Source of the DNA: Dysgonomonas sp. HGC4
Lineage (GTDB): Bacteria; Bacteroidota; Bacteroidia; Bacteroidales; Dysgonomonadaceae
DNA: 64,000 nucleotides
Reading direction: 5' to 3'
Assembly: GCF_001261715.1 (NCBI RefSeq)
Contig: NZ_CVRU01000148.1
Coordinates: 3,751 to 67,750 of the forward strand
Made by a program: the position numbers and the translations under genes. The notes under the pieces were generated by a model. The model ran no database searches and was not told the DNA's origin. It saw only the letters and a list, made by a program, of their open reading frames with translations. Shown here piece by piece: positions 17,701 through 26,665 of the stretch (the stretch's first letter is position 1; every line of letters starts with the position of its first letter).

Positions 17701-17938
17701 CCGTGTCAGCGATTTCTGGGTACAGAATAAGTCTTTCGTTAAAATCAAGAATATTCAACTAGGATACACGCTGCCTAAGGCTCTTGTTAACCGCTTCTCA
17801 TTAGATAAACTACGCATATACGGCAGTTTAGAAAACTTCTTCACATTCACTAAATACGATGGACTAGATCCTGAAGTAAGTGGTGTTGACTATCCAACAA
17901 TGAGACAAGCTGTAATAGGTATAAATCTATCATTCTAA
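14762..17938 (+). CDS. SusC-like TonB-dependent glycan transporter
   Basis: 1,058 residues from the ATG at 14762; an in-frame GTG ten codons earlier is less likely. After the signal peptide comes a CarboxypepD_reg-like domain (VAGTIVDQSGDPIIGATVIV), then the SusC hallmark DEVVVVGYGVQKK, the plug domain (to GSRAANGVILITT) and a long 22-strand barrel ending NLSF. SusC proteins import oligosaccharides across the outer membrane, energised by TonB-ExbBD, with the SusD lid downstream (11-nt gap). It heads the operon with sulfatase, lyase and GH3 genes, so the cargo is likely a sulfated oligosaccharide. Confidence 0.96.
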   Translation: MINKRVYYSPLFRRILIGGTMLFLTTGIAFAEKNIVVENTAINQTDQRQVAGTIVDQSGDPIIGATVIVKGTTVGTVTDLDGKFTINVPSNAVIAVQYVGYLNQEVRVGDQTTLNITLKEDTQTLDEVVVVGYGVQKKVNLSGSVANIRMNELVESRPISNISQGLAGMAAGVQVTSGSNRPGDNTASIMIRGQGTLNNAAPLVIIDGVEGSLSSVDPQDIEDLSVLKDAASAAIYGSRAANGVILITTRMGKKGDVKIEYNGYMSWESVGKTFDLVSNYANYMELINEGYSNSNLPTRFTDKTIQLWRDNERGDQLMYPNTNLMDELFSTSLGSNHNLALSGGSDKFTFFTSFGFLNTPGVMENSGYKKYNTRINLEANVKPWLKLGTNLSGHMAFTEQGTNKVKDVFTYSAATTPGMVFRAPDGRYGSINNSEDDAQTAANNPFYRLNNTTGDIESRNIKTRFYGTLAPFKGFTLTGSFNYIFTNKTDDSKPVFIEQWNFLTNTLTSTGIGKTSIMNSDYKWNNYTMDAVARYENKVSKLDYSAMVGASQELFRYKWFKTTKQDLLDPGLGAIDGATGAASSSGNTVEWAMRSFFSRINLNWDNKYLFEFNLRADGSSRFLKDNRWGYFPSASAAWRVDQEPFMTDLVASGLSNMKFRASYGVLGNNALRSTDADINGNYDAQSLYSSSNYILNNEIAMGIARSAIPNALLTWERSKITNLAVDMGFINNKLTGTIEVFHKKTDDILIDLPAPLVNGNASIPRQNAGTVVNKGLELTAGWQDKIQNVSYFVNGNATFLNNKVTRFKGDESSLDGANMIKEGYAINTQFGYKVDRLVQTQADLDYVQALVDNAPIDPATGKQRNPFSTIKRPELGDLLYKDTNGDGVLNDDDRVPIGNGKTPKFTFGLNFGASYRGFDCAVLIQGVTGVEQYWLDNYFRPQVRSGYQLNKQLADGRWHKDMQGSAKYPRLLEFSDDRNTRVSDFWVQNKSFVKIKNIQLGYTLPKALVNRFSLDKLRIYGSLENFFTFTKYDGLDPEVSGVDYPTMRQAVIGINLSF

Positions 17939-17949
17939 ATTGATTAACT

Positions 17950-19695
17950 ATGAAAAAATATAAAATATTATTGACTGCTGTTATTGCAGCACTTTCCCTA
18001 AATGGATGCTACGATTTAGACAGACATCCCTTCGATCAGGTAGGAGATGCTATCTTCTGGCAAAACGAAACGCAAGTTAATCAAGGGATGATGGGCGTAT
18101 ATGCAGCACTTAAGAATGACAATGCCTTCGGTCTTAAATTCGCACAGGATAACATGTCCGACATTGGCGTAGGATACGACAACTATGGTTTTGGACCCGT
18201 TATATTGGGCACATACAACGACCGTACTGCAATGGTACAAGACAAATGGAAATCGTTATACGATGGTGTAATGAGAGCCAATCTGGTAATACAAAAAGTG
18301 CCAGGGGTAACCAGCCTTAGTGACGAACTGAAAACTCGTTTTCTGGCAGAAGCTAGATTCTTACGTGCCGTTTACTACTTCGAATTATACAATTTTTATG
18401 GTGCAATACCATTGTATGACGAAACTGTAAATCTACCTACTGATTATAACGATCTTAAAAAGCCTAGAAATACAGTTGAAGAAGTATTTCAATTTATACT
18501 TAACGACTTGAATTACGCCGCAGAAAGCAACTTACCCGTAAAATGGGAAGCCAGTGATTATGGACGTGCTACAAAAGGTTCGGTATACGGCTTGAGAGGT
18601 AAAGTATATTTATACAAAAAAGAATACGCAAATGCCGCTAAAGATTTCGAAGAAATAATTCTCGATCCTTCGGGCAAAGGCTATAACTATTCTTTATACA
18701 ACGATTATGTGAACCTTTTCAAACCAGAAGGTCATAAGAGTAACGAAATGGTCTTCGCTATACAAAACGCTGGTGGAGTAGGTAAAGACTATGGTATGCC
18801 AATGACTTTCTATATGGGAACACGCAGTACATTTGGCAGTTGCTGGAACAATGTAATGCCATCGGCAACACTTCTGAATATGTACGAACGTAAAGACGGT
18901 AAACCTTTCAATTGGAACGATTTCATACCCGGCTTCAACGAAAGTACAACAGTCAAAGACGAAACATTTGTTTCGACCCTTACCAAAGACGGTAAAACTG
19001 TAGAAGCTTATGCAAAAAACAGAGATATAGTATTGGATATGTATAAAGAGAGAGATCCACGTATGGATGCAACTGTTATACTTCCCTTCACTAAATATCT
19101 GGGATGGGTAAGTAACCAAACTAAAACATGCGAAATGGTAATTGCCAGAAATGTTGCTCCTAACGAAGTAAACGGATTTATCAGAATAAACGGTGCTTGG
19201 ACTGAAAGTTATATCTTCCGCAAATTTGTAGCCGAAGGCAACATGAACGGAGGAATCAACAACCGTGCTCATACACCTATAAATTTCCCATTGATACGTC
19301 TTGCTGATGTATACCTAATGTATGCAGAATGTAAAAACGAATTGGGCGATCAGGCAACAGCCGTTCAATACATCAACAAAGTACGTCAACGTGCATCTAC
19401 CAATATGCCTGCTATAAACAGTGGACCTGCATGGCTAGCCGCATCATCTAAGGATCAGGTTTTTGAGAGAATCAAACAAGAACGTGCCGTAGAACTTGCA
19501 GCCGAAGGACATCGCTGGAGCGATCTTCGTAGATGGGGCATAGCTCTAAAAACATTACCCGGAGATGTATATGGGGTAACAGGAAAACGCTTATTGACGC
19601 GTTCGTTTACAGAAAAAGATATGTTATGGCCTATACCCGGCGTTGAGATAGAGAGAAATCCTAACCTGAAACCAAACAACCCCGGATGGGATTAA
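17950..19695 (+). CDS. SusD-like surface glycan-binding lipoprotein
   Basis: 581 residues with a lipobox (LNGC, Cys20). The RagB/SusD domain follows: the N-terminal TPR-like helices (TRFLAEARFLRAVYYFELYNF at about 120-140, KGSVYGLRGKVYLYKKEYANA) and the C-terminal part with RLADVYLMYAECKNE and the usual end PIPGVEIERNPNLKPNNPGW. SusD forms the lid of the SusC barrel at the cell surface and binds the glycan. A long hairpin follows the stop (19765-19802). Confidence 0.96.
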   Translation: MKKYKILLTAVIAALSLNGCYDLDRHPFDQVGDAIFWQNETQVNQGMMGVYAALKNDNAFGLKFAQDNMSDIGVGYDNYGFGPVILGTYNDRTAMVQDKWKSLYDGVMRANLVIQKVPGVTSLSDELKTRFLAEARFLRAVYYFELYNFYGAIPLYDETVNLPTDYNDLKKPRNTVEEVFQFILNDLNYAAESNLPVKWEASDYGRATKGSVYGLRGKVYLYKKEYANAAKDFEEIILDPSGKGYNYSLYNDYVNLFKPEGHKSNEMVFAIQNAGGVGKDYGMPMTFYMGTRSTFGSCWNNVMPSATLLNMYERKDGKPFNWNDFIPGFNESTTVKDETFVSTLTKDGKTVEAYAKNRDIVLDMYKERDPRMDATVILPFTKYLGWVSNQTKTCEMVIARNVAPNEVNGFIRINGAWTESYIFRKFVAEGNMNGGINNRAHTPINFPLIRLADVYLMYAECKNELGDQATAVQYINKVRQRASTNMPAINSGPAWLAASSKDQVFERIKQERAVELAAEGHRWSDLRRWGIALKTLPGDVYGVTGKRLLTRSFTEKDMLWPIPGVEIERNPNLKPNNPGWD

Positions 19696-19764
19696 ACCTT
19701 TCGTAAAAGAAAGAATAACTTCGATATACAATCTATTTACTCGAAAAACACATCAGTACTTTTT

Positions 19765-19802
19765 ATAAATTATATGGGCTGAAATACGCCCATATAATTT
19801 AT
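19765..19802 (+). terminator. Hairpin between susD and the sulfatase (possible attenuator)
   Basis: A perfect 15-bp stem (ATAAATTATATGGGC and complement) with an 8-nt loop is followed only by TTTTAAGG. The weak T run suggests an mRNA-stabilising or partial-termination element after susCD. A loose variant of the GTC-N3-GAC motif (AAGGTCTCATATCTT, about 19806-19820) follows. Confidence 0.55.
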
Positions 19803-19912
19803 TTTAAGGTCTCATATCTTTTTTACTATTTAAGAAACAGAATAAGCAGATATAGTTATTATCACAAAAGACGAAGATAAATTACAACCTCAACTTAATA
19901 AACATTACAGGA

Positions 19913-21472
19913 ATGAAGAGAAAAAATATAAATATCGTTTTAGGAGGATTAGGTTTACTCTCTTTAGTAAGTTGTAAGTCCGAGAAAATCATAACAGAAC
20001 CTACTTTACCCAATGTTATCTATATATTTCCCGATCAGATGCGCAATCACGCAATGGAATTCTGGAATCAGGAAGGATACAATGATAAAGTAAATTTTAG
20101 GGGAGATCCCGTACAGACCCCAAATCTAAATAAATTTGCAAACGAGTCGCTCGTACTATCTTCGGCAATAAGCAATTGCCCGATAAGCAGTCCTCATAGA
20201 GGCATGTTTCTTACGGGTATGTACCCGGAGAATAGTGGAGTAACACTCAATTGCAATTCAAACCGACCAATCAGCAGTCTCAAAACAGAGACCAACAACA
20301 TAAGCGATGTTTTCAGCATGGCAGGATACGACTGTGCATACATCGGTAAACTTCATGTAGACTACCCTACCCCAAATGACCCTGCCAATCCCGGACAGTA
20401 TGTGGAAGACAAACAGCCTGTGTGGGATGCTTATACTCCACCCGAGAGACGACACGGGTTTAATTATTGGTATTCGTACGGCACTTTTGATGTGCACAAG
20501 CACCCTCATTACTGGGATACTCAAGGAAAAAGGCACGATATAAACAAGTGGTCGCCCATACATGAAGCAGATATGGCTATTGCCTATTTGCAAAATAAAG
20601 ATGGGGTTCGCGACCCTAAGAAGCCTTTCTTTATGGTAATAAGTATGAATCCTCCACATAGCCCTTACGGATCGTTAGAAGATTGTATGGAAGAGGATTA
20701 TAATCTGTATAAAGACAAGCCTACGGATCAACTGCTCATTCGTCCGAACGCCGACTTATCAATGGAAAAAACCCGATCAGCACCCTACTATTTTGCATCG
20801 GTAACAGGTGTAGATCGTGAATTCGGTCGCATACTACAAGCCCTCAAAGAGCAAGGATTAGACAAGAATACGATCGTTGTATTTACCTCCGATCACGGGG
20901 AAACAATGTGCAGTCAAGGGCTTGAAGATCCTAAAAACTCGCCTTACAACGAAGCGGTAAACGTACCCTTTATTGTTCGCTATCCTGAAAAAATAAAACA
21001 TCGTGTTGATAATTTGCTGCTATCCTCACCCGATATTATGCCAACTCTATTAGGGTTATGCGGACTCGATAAACAAATACCATCAACCGTAGAAGGTCTG
21101 AACCACGCTAATATATTTTACGAAAAAGGGCAGAACAATTACAGACCCAAAGGTGCATTATATATAAAAAATGCAGATGGCGACAAAAATGAAGAAGGGA
21201 AAGTTATTTCTTACTTCCCCACATCCCGAGGAATTATCACCGATCAGTATACTTTGACATTTACAATCGATAAAAAGACCAAGGCTCTAAAAGAGACTCT
21301 TCTGTTCGATAATATAAAAGATCCATATCAATTGAAGAATCTACCTATTAAAGAGCACAAAGAGGTTGTAAACCAATTGACCGAAGAAATGGTTCGCCTC
21401 TTGAAACAAGCCAACGATCCTTGGTACAGAGAACAAATTTTGAGTAACCTAATCCCTTATAATGCTATTTAA
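19913..21472 (+). CDS. S1-family sulfatase lipoprotein
   Basis: 519 residues with a lipobox Cys at 21. The arylsulfatase fold is shown by IYIFPDQMRNHAM (metal-binding DQ), ISSPHRGMFLTGMYP, and VVFTSDHGETMCSQG near residue 325. The modified-residue motif is S92-S93-P94-H95-R96, a serine-type (C/S-x-P-x-R) site, so the formylglycine would be made by the radical-SAM enzyme anSME, as usual in Bacteroides. His at the fourth position is less common than Ser or Ala. The enzyme would remove a sulfate ester from the glycan handled by this locus. The sulfatase subfamily cannot be assigned by eye. Confidence 0.92.
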   Translation: MKRKNINIVLGGLGLLSLVSCKSEKIITEPTLPNVIYIFPDQMRNHAMEFWNQEGYNDKVNFRGDPVQTPNLNKFANESLVLSSAISNCPISSPHRGMFLTGMYPENSGVTLNCNSNRPISSLKTETNNISDVFSMAGYDCAYIGKLHVDYPTPNDPANPGQYVEDKQPVWDAYTPPERRHGFNYWYSYGTFDVHKHPHYWDTQGKRHDINKWSPIHEADMAIAYLQNKDGVRDPKKPFFMVISMNPPHSPYGSLEDCMEEDYNLYKDKPTDQLLIRPNADLSMEKTRSAPYYFASVTGVDREFGRILQALKEQGLDKNTIVVFTSDHGETMCSQGLEDPKNSPYNEAVNVPFIVRYPEKIKHRVDNLLLSSPDIMPTLLGLCGLDKQIPSTVEGLNHANIFYEKGQNNYRPKGALYIKNADGDKNEEGKVISYFPTSRGIITDQYTLTFTIDKKTKALKETLLFDNIKDPYQLKNLPIKEHKEVVNQLTEEMVRLLKQANDPWYREQILSNLIPYNAI

Positions 21473-21722
21473 GCTATCAGATTTTTCATTACTCAACAAA
21501 AAAAGCTCATTTTAAATAAGTTACAATCAAAATAAACGACAACAAAGAGTTACATATTACCGAAATAATACTAAAACAAAAAGTAGTTTACTATTGGGGA
21601 TAGATAAAGACTCATATACAAATATTGGAAAGTATTTTATCGTATATTTATAAGTATAACCAGCTTTAAATATTGCACTTACCAAAGCAACCAATAGCTC
21701 TGCGAGCTTAAAATCTGATACT

Positions 21723-23645
21723 ATGAAAAACAAAAAACACATCCTCATTATTCTTTTGCTGTTTCTCACAGCAAATACATTTGCTTATACTGAAAAAAAT
21801 CTGCTCGTAAAAAAAGCAGACATGGAAAGTCTGAAAAGCATGCTGATCATGAATCAGAAATGGGTACCATACCCTAAGTACAACGATCGTAAAGATTGGG
21901 ACAACTTATTAGGAGAGTCAAAAGCCGATCTAATAAAAGATGGAGAGAAATACCTCAACTACGAATGGCGGGTGGTAAAAGCGACCGACTATCTGGAATT
22001 TGAAAGATCGGGCAACCGCGAGATCATGCAAAGCCCTTACAACAGTAACAATCAAGCCGTAGTAGCTTTACTAATGGCTGAATTAGCCGAAGGAAAAGGA
22101 CGCTTCATCGATCAGTTGATTAATGGTGTTTATCAATCGTGCGAAATGACTTCGTGGGCACTATCGGCTCATCTTACAGCTCAGCACTCCAAAAGAATTT
22201 TACCTGATTACACCGAACAAGTGATAGACTTGGGTTCGGGTAATTTAAGTGCAGTATTAGCATGGACTTATTATTTTTTCAATAACGAGTTCGATAAAGT
22301 AGATCCTGCCATATCGAAGCGTTTGTATCGCGCACTAAAAGATCGCACATTAGACCCATATATGAACGAAGACCGTTTCTGGTGGATGGCGTTCAACCTT
22401 AAACCGGGGGGAATGGTAAACAACTGGAATCCATGGTGTAACTTCAATGTACTGCAAACTTTTATGCTTCTCGAAAACGACAAGGATCAACTGGCAAAGG
22501 CAGTATACAGAACCATGCAATCGGTAGATAAATTTATCAACTATACACACTCCGATGGAGGATGTGAGGAAGGTCCATCGTATTGGGGACATGCAGCAGG
22601 TAAAATGTATGATTATTTGCAATTGCTAAGCAATATTACAAATGGTCAAGTTTCGATATTCAACGAACCCATTATCAAAAATATGGGCGAATACATTTCG
22701 AGATCATACGTTGGCGACGGATGGGTAGTGAATTTTGCGGATGCTTCTGCCAAAGGTGGAGGTGACCAACAATTGATATACAGATATGGCAAGGCAGTGA
22801 ATAGTACCGAGATGATGCAATTTGCAGCTTATCTTGAAAAGCAAAAACCATCGAAATTCAAGGCTGATATAGATATTTTCCGTGCATTGCAAACCTTGCT
22901 ATACAGACACGAACTTAGCAGCCAAAAGCCTGTACATATTACACCCGATTACACATGGTATCCCGAAACCGAATTTTGTTATATAAAAGATAAAGCTGGT
23001 TTATTTCTAGCTACCAAAGGTGGATACAATAATGAAAGCCACAATCATAACGACATAGGTACATTCTCGCTCTATATCAATAATATGCCTGTAATAATAG
23101 ATGCAGGTGTGGGTACATATACCAGACAAACATTCAGCAGCGAAAGATATTCTATCTGGACAATGCAAAGTAACTATCACAATCTGCCTATCATCAACGG
23201 AATACCTCAGGCGTTTGGCTCTCAATACAAAGCAACAAACATTACCTTCAATCCAAAGAGCAGCACTTTCTCGGTAGATATATCTAAGGCATATCCCGAG
23301 ACTGCACAAGTTAAACAATGGATTCGTTCTTATAAACTTAAAAATGGAACTGTTGCTATTGACGATACTTTCGATTTAAATGAAGCTACTGTAAACAATC
23401 AAATCAATTTCCTTACATGGGGAGATATCAACATAGATACTTTAGGCGAAGTTACGATAAGCATAAACGGACAAAAGGCTGTTTTGGAATATGATAAAAA
23501 CAGCTTTGCACCGGCAATCGAAACTATCACTTTAGACGACCCTCGCCTAGCGAATGTATGGGGTGAAAAAATTTACAGAGTATCTCTTAACGCCAAAAAT
23601 GCTGTAAAGAAAGGAAAATACTCCTTTGTGATTAAGAAAAAATAA
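21723..23645 (+). CDS. Heparinase II/III-like polysaccharide lyase
   Basis: 640 residues with a signal peptide ending near 22 (NTFA). The N-terminal half is an alpha/alpha toroid (residues about 30-400), with FWWMAFNLKPGGMVNNWNPW and HSDGGCEEGPSYW, the segment where these lyases place an active-site Tyr and nearby charged residues. The C-terminal half is the heparinase II/III beta-sandwich with NNESHNHNDIGTFSLYINN and VIIDAGVGTYTR. Families PL12, PL15, PL17, PL21 and PL33 share this architecture and cut uronate-containing polymers by beta-elimination; I cannot say which family this is. With the sulfatase it points to a sulfated glycosaminoglycan-like substrate. Confidence 0.88.
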   Translation: MKNKKHILIILLLFLTANTFAYTEKNLLVKKADMESLKSMLIMNQKWVPYPKYNDRKDWDNLLGESKADLIKDGEKYLNYEWRVVKATDYLEFERSGNREIMQSPYNSNNQAVVALLMAELAEGKGRFIDQLINGVYQSCEMTSWALSAHLTAQHSKRILPDYTEQVIDLGSGNLSAVLAWTYYFFNNEFDKVDPAISKRLYRALKDRTLDPYMNEDRFWWMAFNLKPGGMVNNWNPWCNFNVLQTFMLLENDKDQLAKAVYRTMQSVDKFINYTHSDGGCEEGPSYWGHAAGKMYDYLQLLSNITNGQVSIFNEPIIKNMGEYISRSYVGDGWVVNFADASAKGGGDQQLIYRYGKAVNSTEMMQFAAYLEKQKPSKFKADIDIFRALQTLLYRHELSSQKPVHITPDYTWYPETEFCYIKDKAGLFLATKGGYNNESHNHNDIGTFSLYINNMPVIIDAGVGTYTRQTFSSERYSIWTMQSNYHNLPIINGIPQAFGSQYKATNITFNPKSSTFSVDISKAYPETAQVKQWIRSYKLKNGTVAIDDTFDLNEATVNNQINFLTWGDINIDTLGEVTISINGQKAVLEYDKNSFAPAIETITLDDPRLANVWGEKIYRVSLNAKNAVKKGKYSFVIKKK

Positions 23646-23650
23646 AGCCA

Positions 23651-23684
23651 TTGTAGGGGCAGACCTATAAGTTTGCCCCTACAA
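23651..23684 (+). repeat. Hairpin with GTAGGGGCA arms after the lyase gene
   Basis: An 11-bp perfect inverted repeat (TTGTAGGGGCA and complement) with a 12-nt loop. There is no strong T run after it. GC-rich TAGGGGC palindromes like this resemble REP-type intergenic repeats, but only this copy is seen here. Confidence 0.5.
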
Positions 23685-23698
23685 TAAAACTATAAAAA

Positions 23699-23709
23699 GG
23701 TCTCTGACC
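23699..23709 (+). repeat. Dispersed palindrome GGTC-N3-GACC (copy)
   Basis: GGTCTCTGACC lies 24 nt before the GH3 start codon and could fold in the mRNA near its ribosome-binding region. Confidence 0.55.
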
Positions 23710-23733
23710 TCAAACCCTACAAAACCATAGCTT

Positions 23734-26559
23734 ATGAGATATTTATTAACGTGTAGTTTATTAAGCCTTAGTTTATTTACAACGGCTCAGCAAGACTCGC
23801 GTATACCTCCTGCAAAAGATTTAATAATCTATCAGTTACCAAAAAAATCCATCTACCATAAAGGATGGATAGACTTCAACAAAAATGGAAAGATGGATGT
23901 ATATGAAGATCCATCTGCCACAATAGACGCCCGAATAGAAGATTTGCTCAGCCAAATGAATGTGGACGAAAAAACCTGTCAGATGGTTACCCTATACGGT
24001 TACAAACGGGTTTTAGCCGATGACCTGCCAACTCCCGAATGGAAAAACAAGCTTTGGAAAGATGGTATGGGAGCTATTGACGAACACCTCAACGGGTTTC
24101 AGCAATGGGGATTACCTCCATCCGACAATCCGTTTGTGTGGCCAGCATCACGTCATGCATGGGCGTTGAATGAAGTACAACGATTCTTTATTGAAGAAAC
24201 GCGCTTGGGTATTCCTACCGATTTTACGAACGAAGGTATCAGAGGTGTTGAAAGTTACATGGCTACCAATTTTCCCACTCAATTGGGATTGGGGCATACT
24301 TGGAACCGAGATTTGGTAAATAAAATAGGATATATCACAGGACGCGAAGGTCGCTTATTGGGTTACACAAATATCTATGCACCCATTCTGGATGTAGGAC
24401 GCGATCAGCGATGGGGGCGTTACGAGGAGGTGTATGGCGAAAGCCCTTATTTGGTTGCTGAACTGGGTGTTGCCATGACTAAAGGTATGCAAAAAGATTA
24501 TCAGGTAGCATCTACCGCCAAACATTATATTGCATATAGTAACAACAAAGGCGGACGCGAAGGAATGGCTCGTGTAGACCCTCAAATGTCGCCTCGAGAA
24601 GTTGAAAACATACATGTATATCCTTGGAGACGTGTTATAAAAGAAGCAGGACTGTTAGGAGCAATGAGTGCCTATAACGATTACGACGGATTCCCCATAC
24701 AAAGCAGCTATTATTGGCTGACAACCGTTCTGCGCAAAGAGATGGGATTTAAAGGATATGTAGTTTCGGATAGTGATGCGGTTGAATATCTGCATTCTAA
24801 ACATGGTACATCTGCCGACATGAAAGAGTCGGTACGTCAATCGGTAGAAGCAGGATTAAATGTACGTTGTACTTTCCGCTCACCAGACTCTTATGTATTA
24901 CCTCTCAGAGAATTGATTCACGAAGGAGGTATAAGCATGGAAACTATTGATGATCGTGTACGTGATATACTTCGGGTAAAATTCTTAGTAGGATTATTCG
25001 ATGCTCCTTATCAGATGGATTTAAAAGCTGCTGATAAAGAAGTGAACAGCTTAGAAAACCAACAGATTGCTTTACAAGCATCACGCGAATCTTTGGTCTT
25101 ACTAAAGAATGAGAATAATACCCTACCCTTGTTGAAAGACAAAATAAAAACAATCAGTATTTGCGGACCCAATGCCAACGATGCTTCGTATGCGTTGACT
25201 CATTACGGACCTTTAGCCGTTGAAGTGTCGTCTGTATTGGATGGTATAACAGCTAAGGTGGGTAAAAACACAGAGGTTCTTTATACTCTAGGTTGTGATC
25301 TGGTAGATGCTAACTGGCCTGAATCGGAAATATTGCCAAGTCCACTAACTACTGACGAACAAGCTGAGATAGACAAAGCGGTTGCTAATGCTCTGAAAAG
25401 TGATGTTGCAATAGTAGTATTAGGAGGTAACAATAGAACTTGCGGCGAGAATAAATCACGCTCGAGCCTCGATTTACCGGGACGACAACTCAATCTATTG
25501 CAAGCCATTCAAGCTACGGGTAAACCTGTTGTTTTGATTATGATAAACGGAAGACCCAATTCTATAAACTGGGCAGACAAATATGTGCCTGCTATTTTAG
25601 AGGCTTGGTATCCCGGCTCTCAAGGTGGAACAGCTATTGCCGATGTGCTTTTCGGCGATTATAATCCGGGAGGGAAACTTACCGTTACATTCCCTAAAAC
25701 AGTAGGGCAGATACCATTCAATTTCCCTGCAAAACCAGCTTCGCAAGTAGATGGTGGTAAAAGCGTAGGAATGCAAGGTAATATGAGCCGAGTTAACGGA
25801 GCTTTGTATCCTTTTGGATATGGACTGAGCTATACTACTTTCAAATACTCAGACCTTTCTATATCGCCCGCTATAATCACGCCCAAGCAAGAGGTTACTG
25901 TACGTTGTAAAATAACAAACACAGGTAACAGAGATGGTGATGAGGTTGTACAATTATATACTCGTGATATAATCAGTTCGGTAACCACCTATGAAAAAAA
26001 TCTTCGTGGATTTGAGCGCGTACATCTTAAAGCAGGAGAAACCAAAGAGGTATCTTTCACTCTATATCCAAGAGATTTTGAACTTCTCAACCTAGATAAT
26101 AATTGGGTGATAGAACCGGGAGATTTCCGCATTATGATCGGAGCCTCGTCCGAAGATATTCGCCTGAAAGATATACTTACAGTAGCACCCTACGGCGAAC
26201 AAATGGTTCAAAAGAAAATTGCAGGAGTAAACGAATCGGTTTCAATGGTATTGGACAATAACAACAATACTGAATGGAATGGTGTTAGTGGCGACTATCT
26301 GACTTTTGTAATGGACGAAAACGCACAGCCTGATAAAATAGGTATTTACTGGAAAGCCATAGAACACCCCGCTGCTTTCGAGATTCAATTATCAAGCGGT
26401 GGTGGTCAATTTCTAACAGTGTATAAGGGGGAAATCAAAGAGACTGAAAAGTTATCAGCTTACTCGTTTCCAAAAACAATCGCTAGCGATGTCCGTATTG
26501 TGATAACTTCGGGCAAAGCATCTATTTCGGAAGTGAAATTAGATAAAGTAAAGCGTTGA
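23734..26559 (+). CDS. GH3 family beta-glycosidase with C-terminal discoidin-like domain
   Basis: 941 residues with a signal peptide (to about 18, TTAQ). The GH3 N-terminal barrel includes YAPILDVGRDQRWGRYEEVYG, ASTAKHYIAY and the nucleophile motif GYVVSDSDAV with Asp346. The second GH3 domain follows (AIVVLGGNNRTCGENKSRSS), then a fibronectin III-like domain (about 700-810). The last 115 residues look like an F5/8 type C carbohydrate-binding module. GH3 enzymes release beta-linked glucose, xylose or similar units from chain ends. The signal peptide suggests periplasmic action on imported oligosaccharides. It ends the operon. Confidence 0.93.
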   Translation: MRYLLTCSLLSLSLFTTAQQDSRIPPAKDLIIYQLPKKSIYHKGWIDFNKNGKMDVYEDPSATIDARIEDLLSQMNVDEKTCQMVTLYGYKRVLADDLPTPEWKNKLWKDGMGAIDEHLNGFQQWGLPPSDNPFVWPASRHAWALNEVQRFFIEETRLGIPTDFTNEGIRGVESYMATNFPTQLGLGHTWNRDLVNKIGYITGREGRLLGYTNIYAPILDVGRDQRWGRYEEVYGESPYLVAELGVAMTKGMQKDYQVASTAKHYIAYSNNKGGREGMARVDPQMSPREVENIHVYPWRRVIKEAGLLGAMSAYNDYDGFPIQSSYYWLTTVLRKEMGFKGYVVSDSDAVEYLHSKHGTSADMKESVRQSVEAGLNVRCTFRSPDSYVLPLRELIHEGGISMETIDDRVRDILRVKFLVGLFDAPYQMDLKAADKEVNSLENQQIALQASRESLVLLKNENNTLPLLKDKIKTISICGPNANDASYALTHYGPLAVEVSSVLDGITAKVGKNTEVLYTLGCDLVDANWPESEILPSPLTTDEQAEIDKAVANALKSDVAIVVLGGNNRTCGENKSRSSLDLPGRQLNLLQAIQATGKPVVLIMINGRPNSINWADKYVPAILEAWYPGSQGGTAIADVLFGDYNPGGKLTVTFPKTVGQIPFNFPAKPASQVDGGKSVGMQGNMSRVNGALYPFGYGLSYTTFKYSDLSISPAIITPKQEVTVRCKITNTGNRDGDEVVQLYTRDIISSVTTYEKNLRGFERVHLKAGETKEVSFTLYPRDFELLNLDNNWVIEPGDFRIMIGASSEDIRLKDILTVAPYGEQMVQKKIAGVNESVSMVLDNNNNTEWNGVSGDYLTFVMDENAQPDKIGIYWKAIEHPAAFEIQLSSGGGQFLTVYKGEIKETEKLSAYSFPKTIASDVRIVITSGKASISEVKLDKVKR

Positions 26560-26579
26560 CAGATTATTTCTTTTCAAAC

Positions 26580-26615
26580 AAAAAAGGTGAGACTCAAGAG
26601 TCTCACCTTTTTAAT
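26580..26615 (+). terminator. Bidirectional terminator at the end of the PUL operon
   Basis: A 12-bp perfect stem (AAAGGTGAGACT and complement) with a 4-nt loop, A-rich on the left and T-rich on the right. It serves the GH3 gene and possibly the facing lipoprotein gene. Confidence 0.88.
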
Positions 26616-26635
26616 CTAATTATATCTGCATAGAA

Positions 26636-26645
26636 GTCTTAGACC
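26636..26645 (+). repeat. Dispersed palindrome GTC-N3-GAC (copy)
   Basis: GTCTTAGAC followed by CTATCTGTC, between the terminator and the stop of the facing lipoprotein gene. Confidence 0.5.
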
Positions 26646-26665
26646 TATCTGTCACTTCATACAGT

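Noticed and set aside
18694-19272. 192-codon minus-strand frame inside susD
   Set aside because: Antisense to conserved SusD coding sequence, no recognisable domain.
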